From Thuidium tamariscinum (lineage: Eukaryota > Streptophyta > Bryopsida > Hypnales > Thuidiaceae): 64,000 bases of DNA. Under the pieces are notes generated by a model, which was not told the DNA's origin, made no database searches, and was given only the letters and a program-made list of their open reading frames with translations. Numbering within the stretch: position 1 is the stretch's first letter; every line of letters begins with the position of its first letter. A program made the position numbers and the translations under genes. This document shows positions 11,853 through 24,200 of this stretch, one piece after another. The stretch lies in NCBI GenBank assembly GCA_947034885.2, contig OX344758.2, positions 2,792,501-2,856,500 of the forward strand. Direction: 5' to 3'.

Positions 11853-12141
11853 TTAACCCCTAAATGGCCACAACCTGTTTTGAGCTTCTAGGAATTTGCT
11901 CAAACTTGAACAAAAAGTCAACATTTTGATAAGCTTTATCAATTTAAAAAAAAATGTAACCATACAAATTCAAACTAAACTTATTAGAGATCACTTTGGA
12001 AAATAAAATAAAATAATATCACTTATGGAATCAAAGATTATAATGTTTGATCATGCAAGTCTTAAAAATGCAAAAATAACTTGAAGTCTTTCAATCCTCT
12101 TTTCACATGTCAAATCTAAAAAGTTGCTCATCAAAAAACTA

Positions 12142-12222
12142 CTCCCTTTGTCTTAAAATAAGACTAGCATTTCTTTTACAAACTACGAAGGAAACGTTGG
12201 TCTTATTTTAAGACAAAGGGAG
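12142..12222. mobile_element. Stowaway-type MITE, 81 bp
   Basis: Near-perfect inverted ends (CTCCCTTTGTCTTAAAATAA and complement) flanked by TA on both sides (12140-12141, 12223-12224). This is the classic Tc1/mariner-derived Stowaway end sequence of plants. The homologous repeat near 63690 lacks it. Confidence 0.9.
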
Positions 12223-12848
12223 TATGAGGTTAAAGAGCCTAACGTGCATATATAATGCCAATCAATTTAATGCTTTTCATAATCTACTCTACAATTTTTT
12301 AAAATGAATTTCTAATGTTTTTTTTTCCTAGAAGACATGTATTTGAGGCTCATTTTGAAGAGCCTTAAACACTACAAAAAGTCAAGATTGCAATGGACAC
12401 CCTACTTGAATTGAAAAATCATAGTCAATCATTTTCAAGATTGGATTTTTAATACTTAAACTAGACTTCAAGAAGAACTTAACATTAGAGGATTTTTGAG
12501 CTCCATAGAAGGCCCTCAAAGATTGACATGCACCCTTATTTATTGAGGAGCAAAACTAGTAGCTCAAGTACCTATTTGCTTGTTGCTATCTTGTGTAAAG
12601 TACAAGTGAGGACTACAATAAATAACAAAACAATAAGATACTATTATCAAATATTAAATTTGGATAGCACAATATTATATTGATGATTGTCAATCTGCTA
12701 CTAGAGTAGTATGCTACTAAGAAGGGTACACTGACCAAGTACTAGAGGTATAGATGGTGGCAAGATAAATACAACATCCCTTATTTTTTTTAAATATTTT
12801 TTTAAACAAACACAACAGATACAGCATGACAGAAACTTGTGAAGGGGA

Positions 12849-13001
12849 CATAACATTCAGTAGCAAGGCTGGCATTGCCTTGGCTCTACAGTGATGGTGT
12901 GGAATATGCCACACCCAGTAGTGTTCGTAAGTAACTAATTGGTTGGGAGTGGAATATGCCACACCATCACTGTAGAGGCATGGCTTGCTATTAAATGTTA
13001 T
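12849..13001. repeat. Long near-perfect hairpin, possible small-RNA precursor
   Basis: Bases 12849-12914 pair with 12949-13001 around a loop of about 34 nt. The inner 29 bp (CTCTACAGTGATGG... against its complement) have only two mismatches; the outer part has small bulges. It could be a MITE or a miRNA-like precursor. No target duplication is clear. Confidence 0.6.
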
Positions 13002-13741
13002 GGAGATACAACATCCCTTGTTACAGCATGTTTCACCCTTGTTTGGATTTCAACCCCCCCTGTTACAACATGTTTACTTGTCACATCATGTTCTTGTTAA
13101 AGAATACTTGTGAGTCAATTTTCATTTGTACAGTAATCATGTATTAGTTTCATATCACAATCATGAAATTTTAAATGATAAACCTTACAATTTTTAAAAG
13201 TAAAATTTTCACATAGCTAGTTGTTGTCCCACAAAGTACATCAATATTTTTTTATTTTTTCCATGAGCGGATATAGGGGAATAGTCTTCCTCAAGGATGA
13301 CATTTAAATACAAAACCACCCTTCCAACCACCTCTCTTAGAGGCCCTCTTGAGAGCTCAAATATCCTCTAATGGAAAAATATAAACTATTCAAAATAGCA
13401 ATTTGGTTGGTTTTACTTAACTTCAAAGTTTTGCAAACACCAAATTTTGGTGCCTTAGACATTTAGGAATTAAGGAAAGATTTGAGGGCAAGGGAGGGCC
13501 ATTTCAAGATTGTTCTTCTACTTGTTCCCTATGTTATTGAGAAACTATGAACTAGCCTATAATAAATAAATTTTTGATTTTTTGAAAAAAAATCTCCAAA
13601 ATTTCCAAAAAGTGTTAAGAAATCTAAAACTCATTTTTTTTTAATTCTAAATTTTTTTCAAAAAGATAATTTAAAAATTAAAAAGATTGTATTTTTTTAA
13701 TGTAGCACTCTTCCTTGTGAGTTGCACTGCATCTTATTTTA

Positions 13742-13935
13742 TCTGACATTTTCAAATTTTTGTAACAAATTTTAGGTGACATCAATATAAAAATTTATGT
13801 TTTTATATTAGCAATGACTTCCAATGTAATATGAAGATGTTTTGTTCGACGTCATTACCAACATGAAAATATGGATTGTTATATTCAACATCAACTAAAA
13901 TTTGTCACAAAAAATTTGAAAATGTCACATAAAAC
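13742..13935. repeat. Foldback repeat
   Basis: Left arm 13742-13818 pairs with right arm 13850-13935 with scattered mismatches. The right flank near 13945-13958 reads, on the other strand, TACTATAAGAAACC. That resembles the CACTACAAGAAAC end of the next foldback, so both may be one MITE family. Confidence 0.55.
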
Positions 13936-14539
13936 ACAGGTTTCTTATAGTATTTTCTTAATGTAATTATCAAAAATGATCTCATTTACAATCTATGGGA
14001 CAATTATCACGGTACATTGTAGAGTGATAATTGATTTCCTTCATATATATTTAGGTATAAAGATTATAGCTATAAAAAAAGGTAATAATATATTGTTAAA
14101 TCCTAAGTAATGAACTACTCCTATAGAAAATAGTGTAAGGGATATTGAATCTCTTCAAAAATTCAATACACTTCAAAATAAGGTCATACCTAAATATATA
14201 ATTGCTAAGACTTGGTATAAGTATTTACACATGCGTGCCATTGTTCATTCAAAACTCTTTTACTTTCAATTGAATAATATATGAGGGATATTTTGGAATT
14301 ACTAAACTTTCTAATTTGTCATTATTTATATACTTTGCAATAAACTTCTAAAGTCCCAAAGTCCTTGTGGGGGATTCTTGGAATTTTACGTAAGTTTGTA
14401 TCACCTCAATTTTTGATATGGTTTTTAAAAACTTTTTTTTGAATATTGGAAATCAAATAAGCTTTTTAGGAATAAACTTTTTAACTGGTGCATGGGACCA
14501 AAGGTATGCCACCTTAAGTCCAAAAAACAACTTGAGGGC

Positions 14540-14712
14540 CACTACAAGAAACTTATCTTCAATATAATGAGCCCCAATTTTTTTCAGTGGATTTTAGGTG
14601 ATGTCAATGTTTACAAACCAATGATTTTATTACATTGCTGTTATATTAAACGTTCTTATTGACATAAAAACATTGGATTGTAAACATTGACATCACCTAA
14701 AACATGGATTTT
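14540..14712. repeat. Foldback repeat starting CACTACAAGAAAC
   Basis: The left end at 14540 has a CACTA-type terminus. Inner arms (about 14590-14627 and 14661-14705) are complementary and share the phrase TTTTAGGTGATGTCAATGT with the foldback at 13742. The right terminus is not clear. Confidence 0.5.
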
Positions 14713-15455
14713 TACAAGTAAGGTAGCAAAAAAAGAATTAAGAAAAAGAATTAAAAAAGAATTAAATTAAATTTTTCAAAAAATTATATTTTTATTTGCG
14801 ACTTTAGAAAGCTTTGTTTCATTCTATTTGGACTAGTGATGAGAAAGTTATAAACAATCTTATTTTGGAGGCAATCTAAGCACCTCCTAGAAAAAATAAC
14901 ATATAGAATTCATTTTTTAATGTACTTTTTACAATTTTTTATAAAAGAGTTGTTAGAAATGATAAGGTTTTTTTGCTACAACAATCTCACCATTGGGATT
15001 ATTGTGATTCAATTCCATCTTTGAGCTATTAATGGTTTAGTTTTTCCTTCAATCTTAGACCTCCTTCTACTCAATAGTTTTTTTGTGAGTGAAAATTAAG
15101 TATATTTTATTTTATTTCAAGATTTCCAAATTATCAACTCAATTCTTGAACAATAAAAATCTATAAAATCAAAATGATTAGTGGCAAGAATTTTAAATTA
15201 AGAAGATTTGAAGCCAAAGAATCTACTTGAACAAGGTGTAAAAGAGCTTGTTTTTATTCATTAAATGCAAATATCTTGCAATCTATGTGGTCAAAATTTT
15301 TGAAACTTCTTTGACATGTTTACATTAGTCTTATACAAGATCCTAGGTTAGACATGCAAAAAAACCCAATTTTTAATGTCCTTTTCTACTTGCAATAGAA
15401 ATGGTAGTTTTCATAGTATTTTAATATAAAAAGGCCTTTGGACTTTAGGGGTTAA

Positions 15456-17050
15456 CAAAAACCCTTTCATTAGAGAAATTTAAGATTCCCCAAGTATCCG
15501 CCAAAGTTTGACAAGTCAGTCTATTCTTTGAGCCTATTGAGTTACTCCAAAGTGGAAATCTTTGACAAAAACAAAGATTCACCATGTGTAAATTTCAAGA
15601 TGTATATTTCAATTTTCAATTTTCAATCATTAGAAGAAGGTGCTTCAAGGGTGCTTCCAAACATAAAACAACACTTGTCACAAGCTTCTTCCACTTAACT
15701 ACTAGTACTTGAGAATGAATGCTCTATAATTTGGGAGTCTGAGGAAGTGCAAAAATAGGAGAAACATTCCTCCTCAAACAAAATAAATGTAATGCAAGGG
15801 TCCCTCGCGGCACTTCCCGGCGCCCAAGTCGAGAGTCCGTAATGCTTTGCACCCACGTGGTTTTCGAGACTTCCCCTCAAAGCAACCAAGAAGTTCAAGT
15901 CCCATGTAAAAAAAATTGGTTTTCCCAAAGTCAAAAAGTTGCCTCCCCACTTGGCAAGAGCCTCTCCCGACAAAAATGGTGCCAACCAATGACTGAATGA
16001 TTCCTGTCCACCTCTTGCATATGTTCCACACTTCCAAGTGGAATTCTAGAACATCTTTTTTTGGTCTCTTCTGCAAATGCAAATGTTGACCTCTTCTTGT
16101 ACTTGGAAGTCCGCCCAATCTGTGATATAAAAATCGCAGATTTGCTGTAACAGCAAGTCGCGGAAGCCCAGGAGTACCGTTTGACTTGCGTGTTCCAGCC
16201 GATCGGAGCTTTGAACAAACCATGTGCACCTGTCCTGAGCACCACTCACGTCCTGACGTCCCATTCCTTGAATTGAAAAATCTGCGCCTCTCACTTGCTC
16301 CGAAAATCAAAGAAGAAAAGGAAAAACCTGCGTCACACTCATTTGCTGCTACGTAGCTGGAGTGAATTCCACTCCCTCCCCGTGGAGCCCGCATCCACTC
16401 ACTTCCCGGTTTCCAGCAACCAGTACAAATCACAAACCAAAGCATGCACCTGCTACAAAACAGAATTTTCCTAAGGATATAATCATGGGCTGGCTTCCGT
16501 TTTCTTCCGCCCTCGTTTCCCGGCAAGGTTTCACACTGTCACAGCATCATCAATCCAAGTGCCTGAAGGCGCGCTGCAGAAATGAGGAATTTGTGGGCTG
16601 CTAGCTTGGAAAGGACAGCCCGTAGGACGAACGGATGCGCCATGGCAGAGTCCGTCGACGTGAGTGGTGAGCAGTCGAATATTCACGAACTAGAGTTATA
16701 ATTGCAGCTGCCCGAGGGAGGGAGGGAGGGAGCCAGTGCCCGTGATCTAACTTCTAGATTCATGAGAAGCCGTCTTGATTGATGGAACTGTCTGCAATTC
16801 ACAAATGCGACTTACTGTACTCGCTATCGTACGGTACTGGCTCGAGACGGAGGTCCCTCCGGCCTGGCTGTCATGGCAGTGAAGTCGTCGAGGGTGGCTG
16901 GAACTGCAATTCAGTGGAGATTGTTAAGTTTAGGCTTCGTTTGTGTTCTCCATTCCAGCGCTTCCCGCATTTGTGTGCGGACAGGGGGTCGAGCTAGGCT
17001 TCACTGAGTACGTTCTTCCTTGAGCTCCAAACTCCGTTTTCTGGTTTCCG
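15456..17050. other. Region upstream of the RING gene; uncertain 250-codon open frame at 15774-16526 (-)
   Basis: From about 15780 the base composition becomes GC-richer, as in a promoter or leader. A minus-strand open frame of 250 codons (16526-15774) runs divergently from the RING gene. Its product has no domain, targeting signal or repeat I recognise and its composition is unremarkable. I lean to chance or a non-coding transcript. A GGGA run lies at 16713-16731. Confidence 0.3.
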
Positions 17051-17254
17051 ATGTCGGCGCCGCCTCCAGTTGTTTTGAGCGATTACGATTTGGCTTACAC
17101 CTTCAGGGAAGAAGACGACGACGAAGAGGAAGAAGCGCGAGAAGAAGCTGTTAGCGATGGAAGCGCGTCGCTTTTGTTGAAGTTGGGGGTAGGCAGTGGG
17201 CTCATTGCTTCTGGGTTTTGTTCCTCTTTTGGGTTCCCCGGGCTTGGCCCCTAG
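17051..17254 (+). other. Short acidic open frame in the leader of the RING gene
   Basis: A 67-codon frame with an acidic run (EEDDDEEEEAREEA) lies on the RING gene strand. It may be a uORF. Alternatively a donor at GGGG|GTAGGC (near 17190) could join it in frame to sequence just before the ATG at 17433, giving an acidic N-terminal extension. The acceptor would be weak, so both readings remain open. Confidence 0.3.
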
Positions 17255-17432
17255 GATGCAGGCACAGGAACCGAAACCAACAAGATGGGGGAGATGAGGC
17301 AAAGTCAAAAACTGCCCCAGAGAACGTACTTGTGGAGACACGGCGATTGTTGGTTTTTTTGAATTGAAAGGGCGTGGGAATCAATATCTTCGGCTTTGAA
17401 TCGGAGAGCGTTAATCAAGAGCGTTTTCGACA

Positions 17433-19297
17433 ATGATCACGTTTGGAATTGCTGTCGGGGTAGGCGTGGGGGCGTTTGTGCTGTTGTGCTGCTTGTGCTG
17501 GGGAGTGTGGAAGTTTCGGCAGTGTATCAAGACAGGGCGAATGCTTGAGAAGATTATTGTGAGTACTGGTTTTCGATTCCCCTCTTGCGGTGCTAGCTTC
17601 TCTAGTTGTTCACACCGTTAGTAATCGAACAAATTTTTAAACAATTATAAACAAAGTTTAGAGAAATCTAGACGATGGGGACATTACCATCATGGAGAGG
17701 ACCCGCCTTACAGACCCAGCGTTCCGAAGTCCTGTGTGAATTACACATGCGGTTTTGAGAAAAAACTATTGTCAGTGATTTCGGCCAAAACCAAATTATT
17801 AACTCCTCGGGTAATCTTTTCGGTAATTTCTGTTGTTAGACTCAAAGCAGGGCATCATTACGGCCTCATCACAAACCCTCCTCGTTTTGTTCTGTAGGAT
17901 TTGTGATTTATGACTCATGAGGGACTTGAAAGCAGCAGTAATTTGGGTTTACATTTCTGGGGCCTGAGCTCCTGAACTCCTGAAGGAAAGAAACCTTACA
18001 GTACGAACGGGTTTCCTCCTCCAGAGCCTCTGTTTAAGAAACTAGCCAATATGATTGTCAGTAGTTGATGACGTGGGTTGAATTTCTTGCAGGCCGAGAG
18101 GCGGAATGGGGTAAAGAAAGACGTGGTGCGAACATTCCCAATTGTGGAGGCCAGTGAGCTGAACTTCGAAGACAATTCAAAGATACAGTAAGCACAACCG
18201 TTCCTTCATCACCTCCAAACGCACTTGCCACATTGATTCCACTACTTGGAATTTGCAATAATTAACGATAGAGTTCTCCTTTAAGAAGGAAGAAGGAAGA
18301 AGGTAAGAAATCATCTCTGGAATCATGATTTGAAGGAAAATTCTCATGGGCAGCACCACCTGGATTGGGACTTGCTTGCAGGTGCCCGATTTGCTGGCTC
18401 GAATTCCTCGACACAGACACCATCCGCCAGCTCCCCCAATGCGACCACGTCTTCCACCGCCAGTGCATCGACCGCGTGCTGGAGCATCGGATCACGTGCC
18501 CTGTTTGCGGCACAATCCTCACAGACAATCCCCATATCTCGGTAGACATTTCAGACGAGAAGCTCAAGAAGATTGATCCTCCTCCTTATCAACAACAAAT
18601 TTCTCTCCGAAGCTTGTACTCCCTTGACAACAAAGCAACACCCGAGGAGGAGGAGCCACCGTCCACCTCGTGGATGCTCGTCAACCAACCCGTGCCGCTT
18701 CCCCGCACGGAGACTGAGCAAGGATCCGACCGCTTCGAGATCGAGCTCAACGCGTCCCAGAGCTTCGGTAACTCCGGCGAGTCGCCTTTGTTGATGAAAT
18801 ACTTAAACGGCGCGGAAGATTGGCACTCCGACGACGTGGAGATGGATCAGACATGCATCGACATCAGCTTCACATTCGGGGCGGAAGTTCCTGTGGAAAA
18901 ACGAAAACCCCAAAACCCTAACGAGAAGACTGTGGATTCCTTCACCTTCACGACGCCGTCATTGGATGACGCAGCCATGCCAGCAGAGTTTCGTTCCTCC
19001 TTGCGACACAGCCGCGGCAAAGACTCTGCGAGTTTCAGCGATGTGAGTACGAGATTCTCACGCAACTCGTCAAGAAGCTCAAGCTTGGATTCGCGGTTTG
19101 ATAAATCCGAGAGGTGGGATTCCGCGAGGGAGCATCTGGAAGAAGTCGCGGAAGGGGAAGGGAGTGAGCATTTGCCATTGACAGACCCACCCGACCAATG
19201 TGTCTTCAATGTGTTGCCGGTTGCTACTGGGAGCTTCGAGTTGCAAGGAAACTCGCCTACGGTTGGCACGAATCGAACGACGTACTTTCAACTGTGA
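17433..19297 (+). CDS. ATL-like RING-H2 E3 ubiquitin ligase, membrane-anchored
   Basis: Exons 17433-17558, 18093-18187 and 18382-19297 (TGA) join in frame to 378 residues. Residues 3-26 are a hydrophobic, Gly/Val/Leu/Cys-rich membrane segment followed by basic residues. The RING-H2 domain (75-116) begins CPIC, has the C-x-H-x2-H-x2-C core (CDHVFHRQC) and ends CPVC, all eight zinc ligands present. A Ser-rich, acidic tail of about 260 residues with no recognised domain follows. Small N-terminal membrane anchor plus RING-H2 is the layout of plant ATL ubiquitin ligases, which pair with E2 enzymes and mark membrane or secretory proteins. The GLD motif of canonical ATLs is not clear (VRTFPIVEASEL occupies its place), so it may be a divergent class. 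The substrate cannot be told. Confidence 0.85.
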
Positions 19298-20398
19298 ATC
19301 CAAAGCTCGGCTATGGAGTCTGCAATTGGAAAGCCAGCTACTTCTGCGACAAATCTTCTTCACACAGAAATTCTCGACAGAGAAATTTTGCAGCGCAAAC
19401 GGGGGGGACTGGATCCAGACGATTCTCTAGCACTTGGAGGTTGTCTGGGAGCTTGACGAGTAGCTTAGACGGCGGATCAACGGAATCGAAAGGCAAACTT
19501 GTGAGATTTTGATACAGCAAACCATTCCCCCCGCGAGTTGCACTGCAGCTTGATCCGTCCCCGAGTCAGGACGCCGCGATTATAACCTGAGACTCGTGTG
19601 CAGATTGTGAAACTGTGGCCATAGCTCAGCTTCAGGAGACATGTGCATTCGCCTTTGCAGCGGGTAGCGCTCACTTTCTAGCTTCCACAACCGATTCCCA
19701 ACCCTTCACCGTGCACTAGTTAACTGATTTTTTATTGCAAGAATTTGTAATTGTAGTAGACTATATGCTTGGTTCACGATTCAAGAATGAAATTTGCTTG
19801 GTCAGAAGTCCATGTTTTGTGTTTTGCGGGTGCGCTAGAGTCTCGAACTGGCAGTCCTACACAACTCCAACGAATAGGGAAGTACGTGCTTTGCGCACCC
19901 ACAGCTGCATTCTTGGTGTGAATTGCTAAAGCAGAATTATTTTCATGAACCTTGCTTTTACTTGAAAACCCGGCTCAAATTATTGAAATGGTAAACAACT
20001 AAACCCTAAACCAACAAAATTCACAACAATGTACTTTTTATCAGTGGAACATTAAAGATGCATATTCAAAGCCTGCCAATTCTGTCTAAAGAATGTGCAA
20101 TCTGTTCTTCCATCTTCTAGAGTTGTCGTGTTTAAGGAGCTCCCATAGGAAATTGCATGTTTTTCAACCATGAATTACAGAATCAGCCTCTCAATGAAAA
20201 AACAAAACATCTTAGATTCACTTCTCCTTTCAGTTTCAGTGAAACACACATTAGCTCTATGAAACAATTCACCCTACGGTAGAACGTCAACTGTGGAACA
20301 CACCAAACGGTACATATTTGCATGAAACTTTGAGGAGAGAAAAGCACCTAACGTGCCTCCAACCAATCGAGAACATATCTCACAAAGTATTTCAAGTA
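19298..20398. other. 3' flank between the convergent RING and PPR genes
   Basis: Holds the probable 3' UTR of the RING gene and then AT-rich spacer. Open frames at 19198-19512 on both strands overlap the RING end and look like shadows. No other gene seen. Confidence 0.5.
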
Positions 20399-20669
20399 AG
20401 GTAACTACACCAAAAATCGCACAAATAAGCAATTCAGCATAGTTCCCATTATTGTATTGGAAAACTATTTGTGGGGTTGTTTTGATGGTGAAGAGGAGAT
20501 TTTAGATTCCCTTAGAATACATTTTTTGGACACCATATGAATAAACTACAAATTTTTTAAGTGTTGAAAATAGGTATTCTTAAAAACAATCATGAATAGT
20601 GAATACATTTTAGGGAAGAATCTGTAGTGTGCAACTTTAAAAAGCATGCAATCTTAGGTGTAGTTACCT
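20399..20669. mobile_element. Tc1/mariner-like MITE, 271 bp
   Basis: Inverted ends AGGTAACTACACC (13 bp exact) flanked by TA on each side (20397-20398 and 20670-20671). Size and end sequence resemble the 272-bp MITE at 61258-61529, although the interiors do not obviously match. Confidence 0.8.
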
Positions 20670-20671
20670 TA

Positions 20672-21284
20672 CGCAATGAAATTTAATATCTCCAACATAG
20701 CTGCGTAGATTTGTTCCCAAATACCCAAATACCCAATTACAAGACATTATGAGGTTGCAATCAATAAGTCTGGGTCCTATCCAAACCCTACTGGAGGCTA
20801 TTTGAGATTGAACCAAGGCCAACATGGAAGCGTGTTAGCGTCTGCTTGTCTTTCTCGTCGGTAAGCAGATCGAGGTTGTCATGAAGTGGTATGCTCTGAA
20901 GTAGATTGGATTGCAATTAAGGCCATTTCAGACTGAAAATGTAATTGTCTACTTTTCATTTCTCTGCAGTTGCAAGATGGGATTCAATCTCTTAGATTAC
21001 TCTCATTTTCTTTTCTTGCAAAAATTCATATGTTGCAAAGTGGGCTAGCAGAGTCATATATCAAATAAAACTGGCTAATTTCCCAATGCAAGATTCTCTG
21101 CTTCTAATAATAATTGTGCACTCCTTCCGCAAAGTTCCGCATAAACATTGTAGAGCAGTAGCGGGGTTACTGTGAGATCATGAAACAAATCGCTTAGAAG
21201 GAAGATTATGCAAATCACGGCACAAGTATTGATGCTTAGAAGAGAGACCATGTAATTGAGAAAGAGGCTCAACCTGGCAATGAA
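20672..21284. other. Spacer and probable 3' UTR of the PPR gene
   Basis: No gene or repeat recognised. The PPR transcript (minus strand) would end in here. Confidence 0.45.
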
Positions 21285-24200
21285 TCACGAAGGGCGTGTA
21301 TTACTCAACTGCAGACGATCCTTGTACAAGGAAACCCATCGGATAACCTGTTCTGTTTCAGCTTGCAACTGTGCTAACTCCTTACTACTCTGAATGAAGG
21401 GAATCCCAAGAGCATCCACAGTTTCCTCCACCGTTTGCTTAACGACCCTAGCTCCCTTCCCTCTTCCAGAATAGGGTCGCAGAACGGTGGAGCTTCCTTC
21501 CTTGCCGCCAGTCACAAGTACTAATCTCGCCGCAACTACAGGACATTCTGCAGCGCGCTCAGCAACTTCTTCTACCCAATGCAAAAGAGTTACTTGTGAG
21601 GCTCCTTTCGAGAGAGTGCGTAGGTCCAGTGACCATGCTTCCTCGTTGTACTGTGGACGTGGGTAATCCTCCAGCAGTTCCCGAGCTCTCAAGAATACCA
21701 ATTTTGCCCGTAAACGCAGATGTCGTGCCCACAGTGCATCAATCACGGCATTATAAAAGGAGGCGTTGGACACGAAATCTTTCTCCGATGCATAATATGT
21801 AAAGAAGCGCGATGCCTCTTCCACTACAGAGTCAGCTTCCAAGTAGGTGGTGTCACCAGTTTGTGGTGGCGACAGCTCCTGTCTAAGAGCATCGTTTGCT
21901 GGTGGCACAAACACGAGCCGGTAGGCCACTTGACAGGGCTCAAATTGACTGCCTTCCATTACCTTGGCCAATGGCGCAAACGCTGCATCATCTTGTTCTC
22001 CACATGCGGAAATCAATGTTCCGATCGCTGCTACATCAGGTTCGACTCCTTGCCTCCCCATTTCTCCTAAGACTGCTGCTGCATGGGAGAACCATCGGTT
22101 TTTGGTATACAGATGAAGCATTGCCCCATAGAGAGCATTCGTGATTGTTCCCTTCGAAGCAGCCAAGCATATCTAAAGGATACAAGCAGGTTTTGTTAAA
22201 AACAAATAAAATAGCAAGGAAAATAAAGCTTGTGACAACAAGGACTCGCCACTAGTCAATGGGAAGAACCTTGAGTGAGACATTGAAAATAGGCTTGAGT
22301 TATAGAGATTTCGAACCACAATACATTTTAAAGAGAAGAAAGCAAAGGTCAAGGATTTCAACATGATAATCGCTATACCTCGTGGCCATATTTTGTCCGC
22401 CCACGCATTGCACATGCGTGGATCATGGTGCAATATGTGTGAGCAGTTGGCTTTAATCGATCATTCAGCATCCTTTGGTAGAGTTCATCAGCTTTTTCAT
22501 ACCGACCAGCTTGAACAACAGCGCTTATCAGAGATGTATAGGTAACGATATTTGGACGGTATCGATACTGGATGAGGTCTACATATAACTGCACAGCCTC
22601 ATCATGTCGGCCTGCCTTACCAGTGGCATCGATTATCATATTAAAGGCTACTAGTGATGGCTTCATAATCTGCCAGCACAGCAAAAATATCAAAGAAAGC
22701 CCTTCCACATCCAAAGTGACCTATTGTAAAGATGTAATCAAACCATGCGTACTGTCCATTCTCAATGCAAGCTGAGCCGAAAGGAGTTGACTGAGTTGTT
22801 TTTGTCAGACGAAGACAAGGAGCACTTGCCAGCTTATATTCCCGAAAAACACTTAACGCTTGATCAGTTTTACCAGCCCGACAATATGAGAGCAGCAAAC
22901 CATCAAAGGCACCACTCTTGACCTCCACCCCAGCTTCTCGCATCTGCTGAAACAGGCTTTCTACAACTTCGAAGTGCCCTCCTTTTGCATGAAGGTGCAT
23001 CACTTTTACCCAAACCTAGTCATCACCCAGGCAACAGAGAATATTTATCAAGGAGACTTTCCACTAAAGAATATTAGTTGCCAGATCATTCCACCTAAAA
23101 CTTGTGCCGACGCTGAATACCTATACAAAGACATGTGAGCTCGATAAGGAATTGCTCTCAATTCCCGATTACTAATGCTCAGTCCTCCTTTCTTGATAAG
23201 AAAACTGCATACACTGATACGAGCAAGTGGTGGCATACACATAAAAGTAACTGGGAAGCACTCTAAAATATGCAAAAGTTCCATTACAGTGTAGAGCGCG
23301 AACAGTTGCCCAGCAGTAGGAAGGAGAGGCAATCAAGCAACCAAGACATGTGACGTGGGGGCGGATTTACGAGAGTTAATACCTTTCCGTCAATACTATA
23401 ATTAGCTGATATCATGTCTTGAAAGAGGACATCGGCATCCTCCACCTTGTTAGCCATCCAACATGCTGTCAAAAGGTCCGACAAAGTTTTGTATGCCACC
23501 ATAAAATTGCTGGCACGTACTCCTTGTAAAATTTGCATTGCTTTCTCCACTTGAGGCTGCTCTCCAAACAAGTAAGCAGCAATTACCTGCGGCACAAGCA
23601 GACAACTAAAAATGTGTAGGTCAACGCATTCATACTGAAGACAACAGTCACGTCCAGAGTCCTCACCCCATTCATGACAAATGAAAATTGCACTTGACAT
23701 CTTATCATCGCAGTTGTAGACAGCAAAGCAAAATAGTTTTAACAGCCTCTACAAGCGCCTCTACACCTTGCCGAGCTCAATCCTAAGAATCCTTTAGAAG
23801 AAATAAATCTAGGATAAAGCAAAACACAAGGTTATTAGCAAGGTTCATATTGGACGTTGCTGCCATATCATCTGAACCCAGGAACTTTGCATTAACATCG
23901 TAAATGCATTCAAATGAAACTCCAACAACAACAGTAATCTTCAAGTTCTGGGGAAAAGTTGAGTCAAACTAAATTCCTGGATTGAAAGATTCGCCAGATG
24001 TGATGGCAAAAACGTTCCTATAGCGCAACTAAGAGCATCCTCAGTCCGGCTTTAATCAAGCTCGGCAATGGTATGTTGCCGTTGGTCGAAAGAAACGTGG
24101 CCCCAATGCGGTCGGCATTGCACTCGACATCTTCGAGGGCGCCGCAAAAAGAAGCCCGTGCTCTGCCAATTCATGCTCTTTGCTGTGCCCTCCACCCTGC

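Larger units (their letters stand above)
11853..15455. mobile_element. TTAA-bounded repeat element B, about 3.6 kb, with nested insertions
   Basis: Starts with TTAACCCCTAAATGGCC at 11853 and ends at 15455 with the complement of TTAACCCCTAAAGTCC. The last 110 bp align with the end of element A at 10734. The left 600 bp align with the sequence entering the right edge of the window (63430-63950). It carries a Stowaway MITE, a long hairpin and two foldbacks, and no transposase frame. It could be several elements lying end to end, so boundaries beyond the two TTAA ends are uncertain. Confidence 0.4.
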
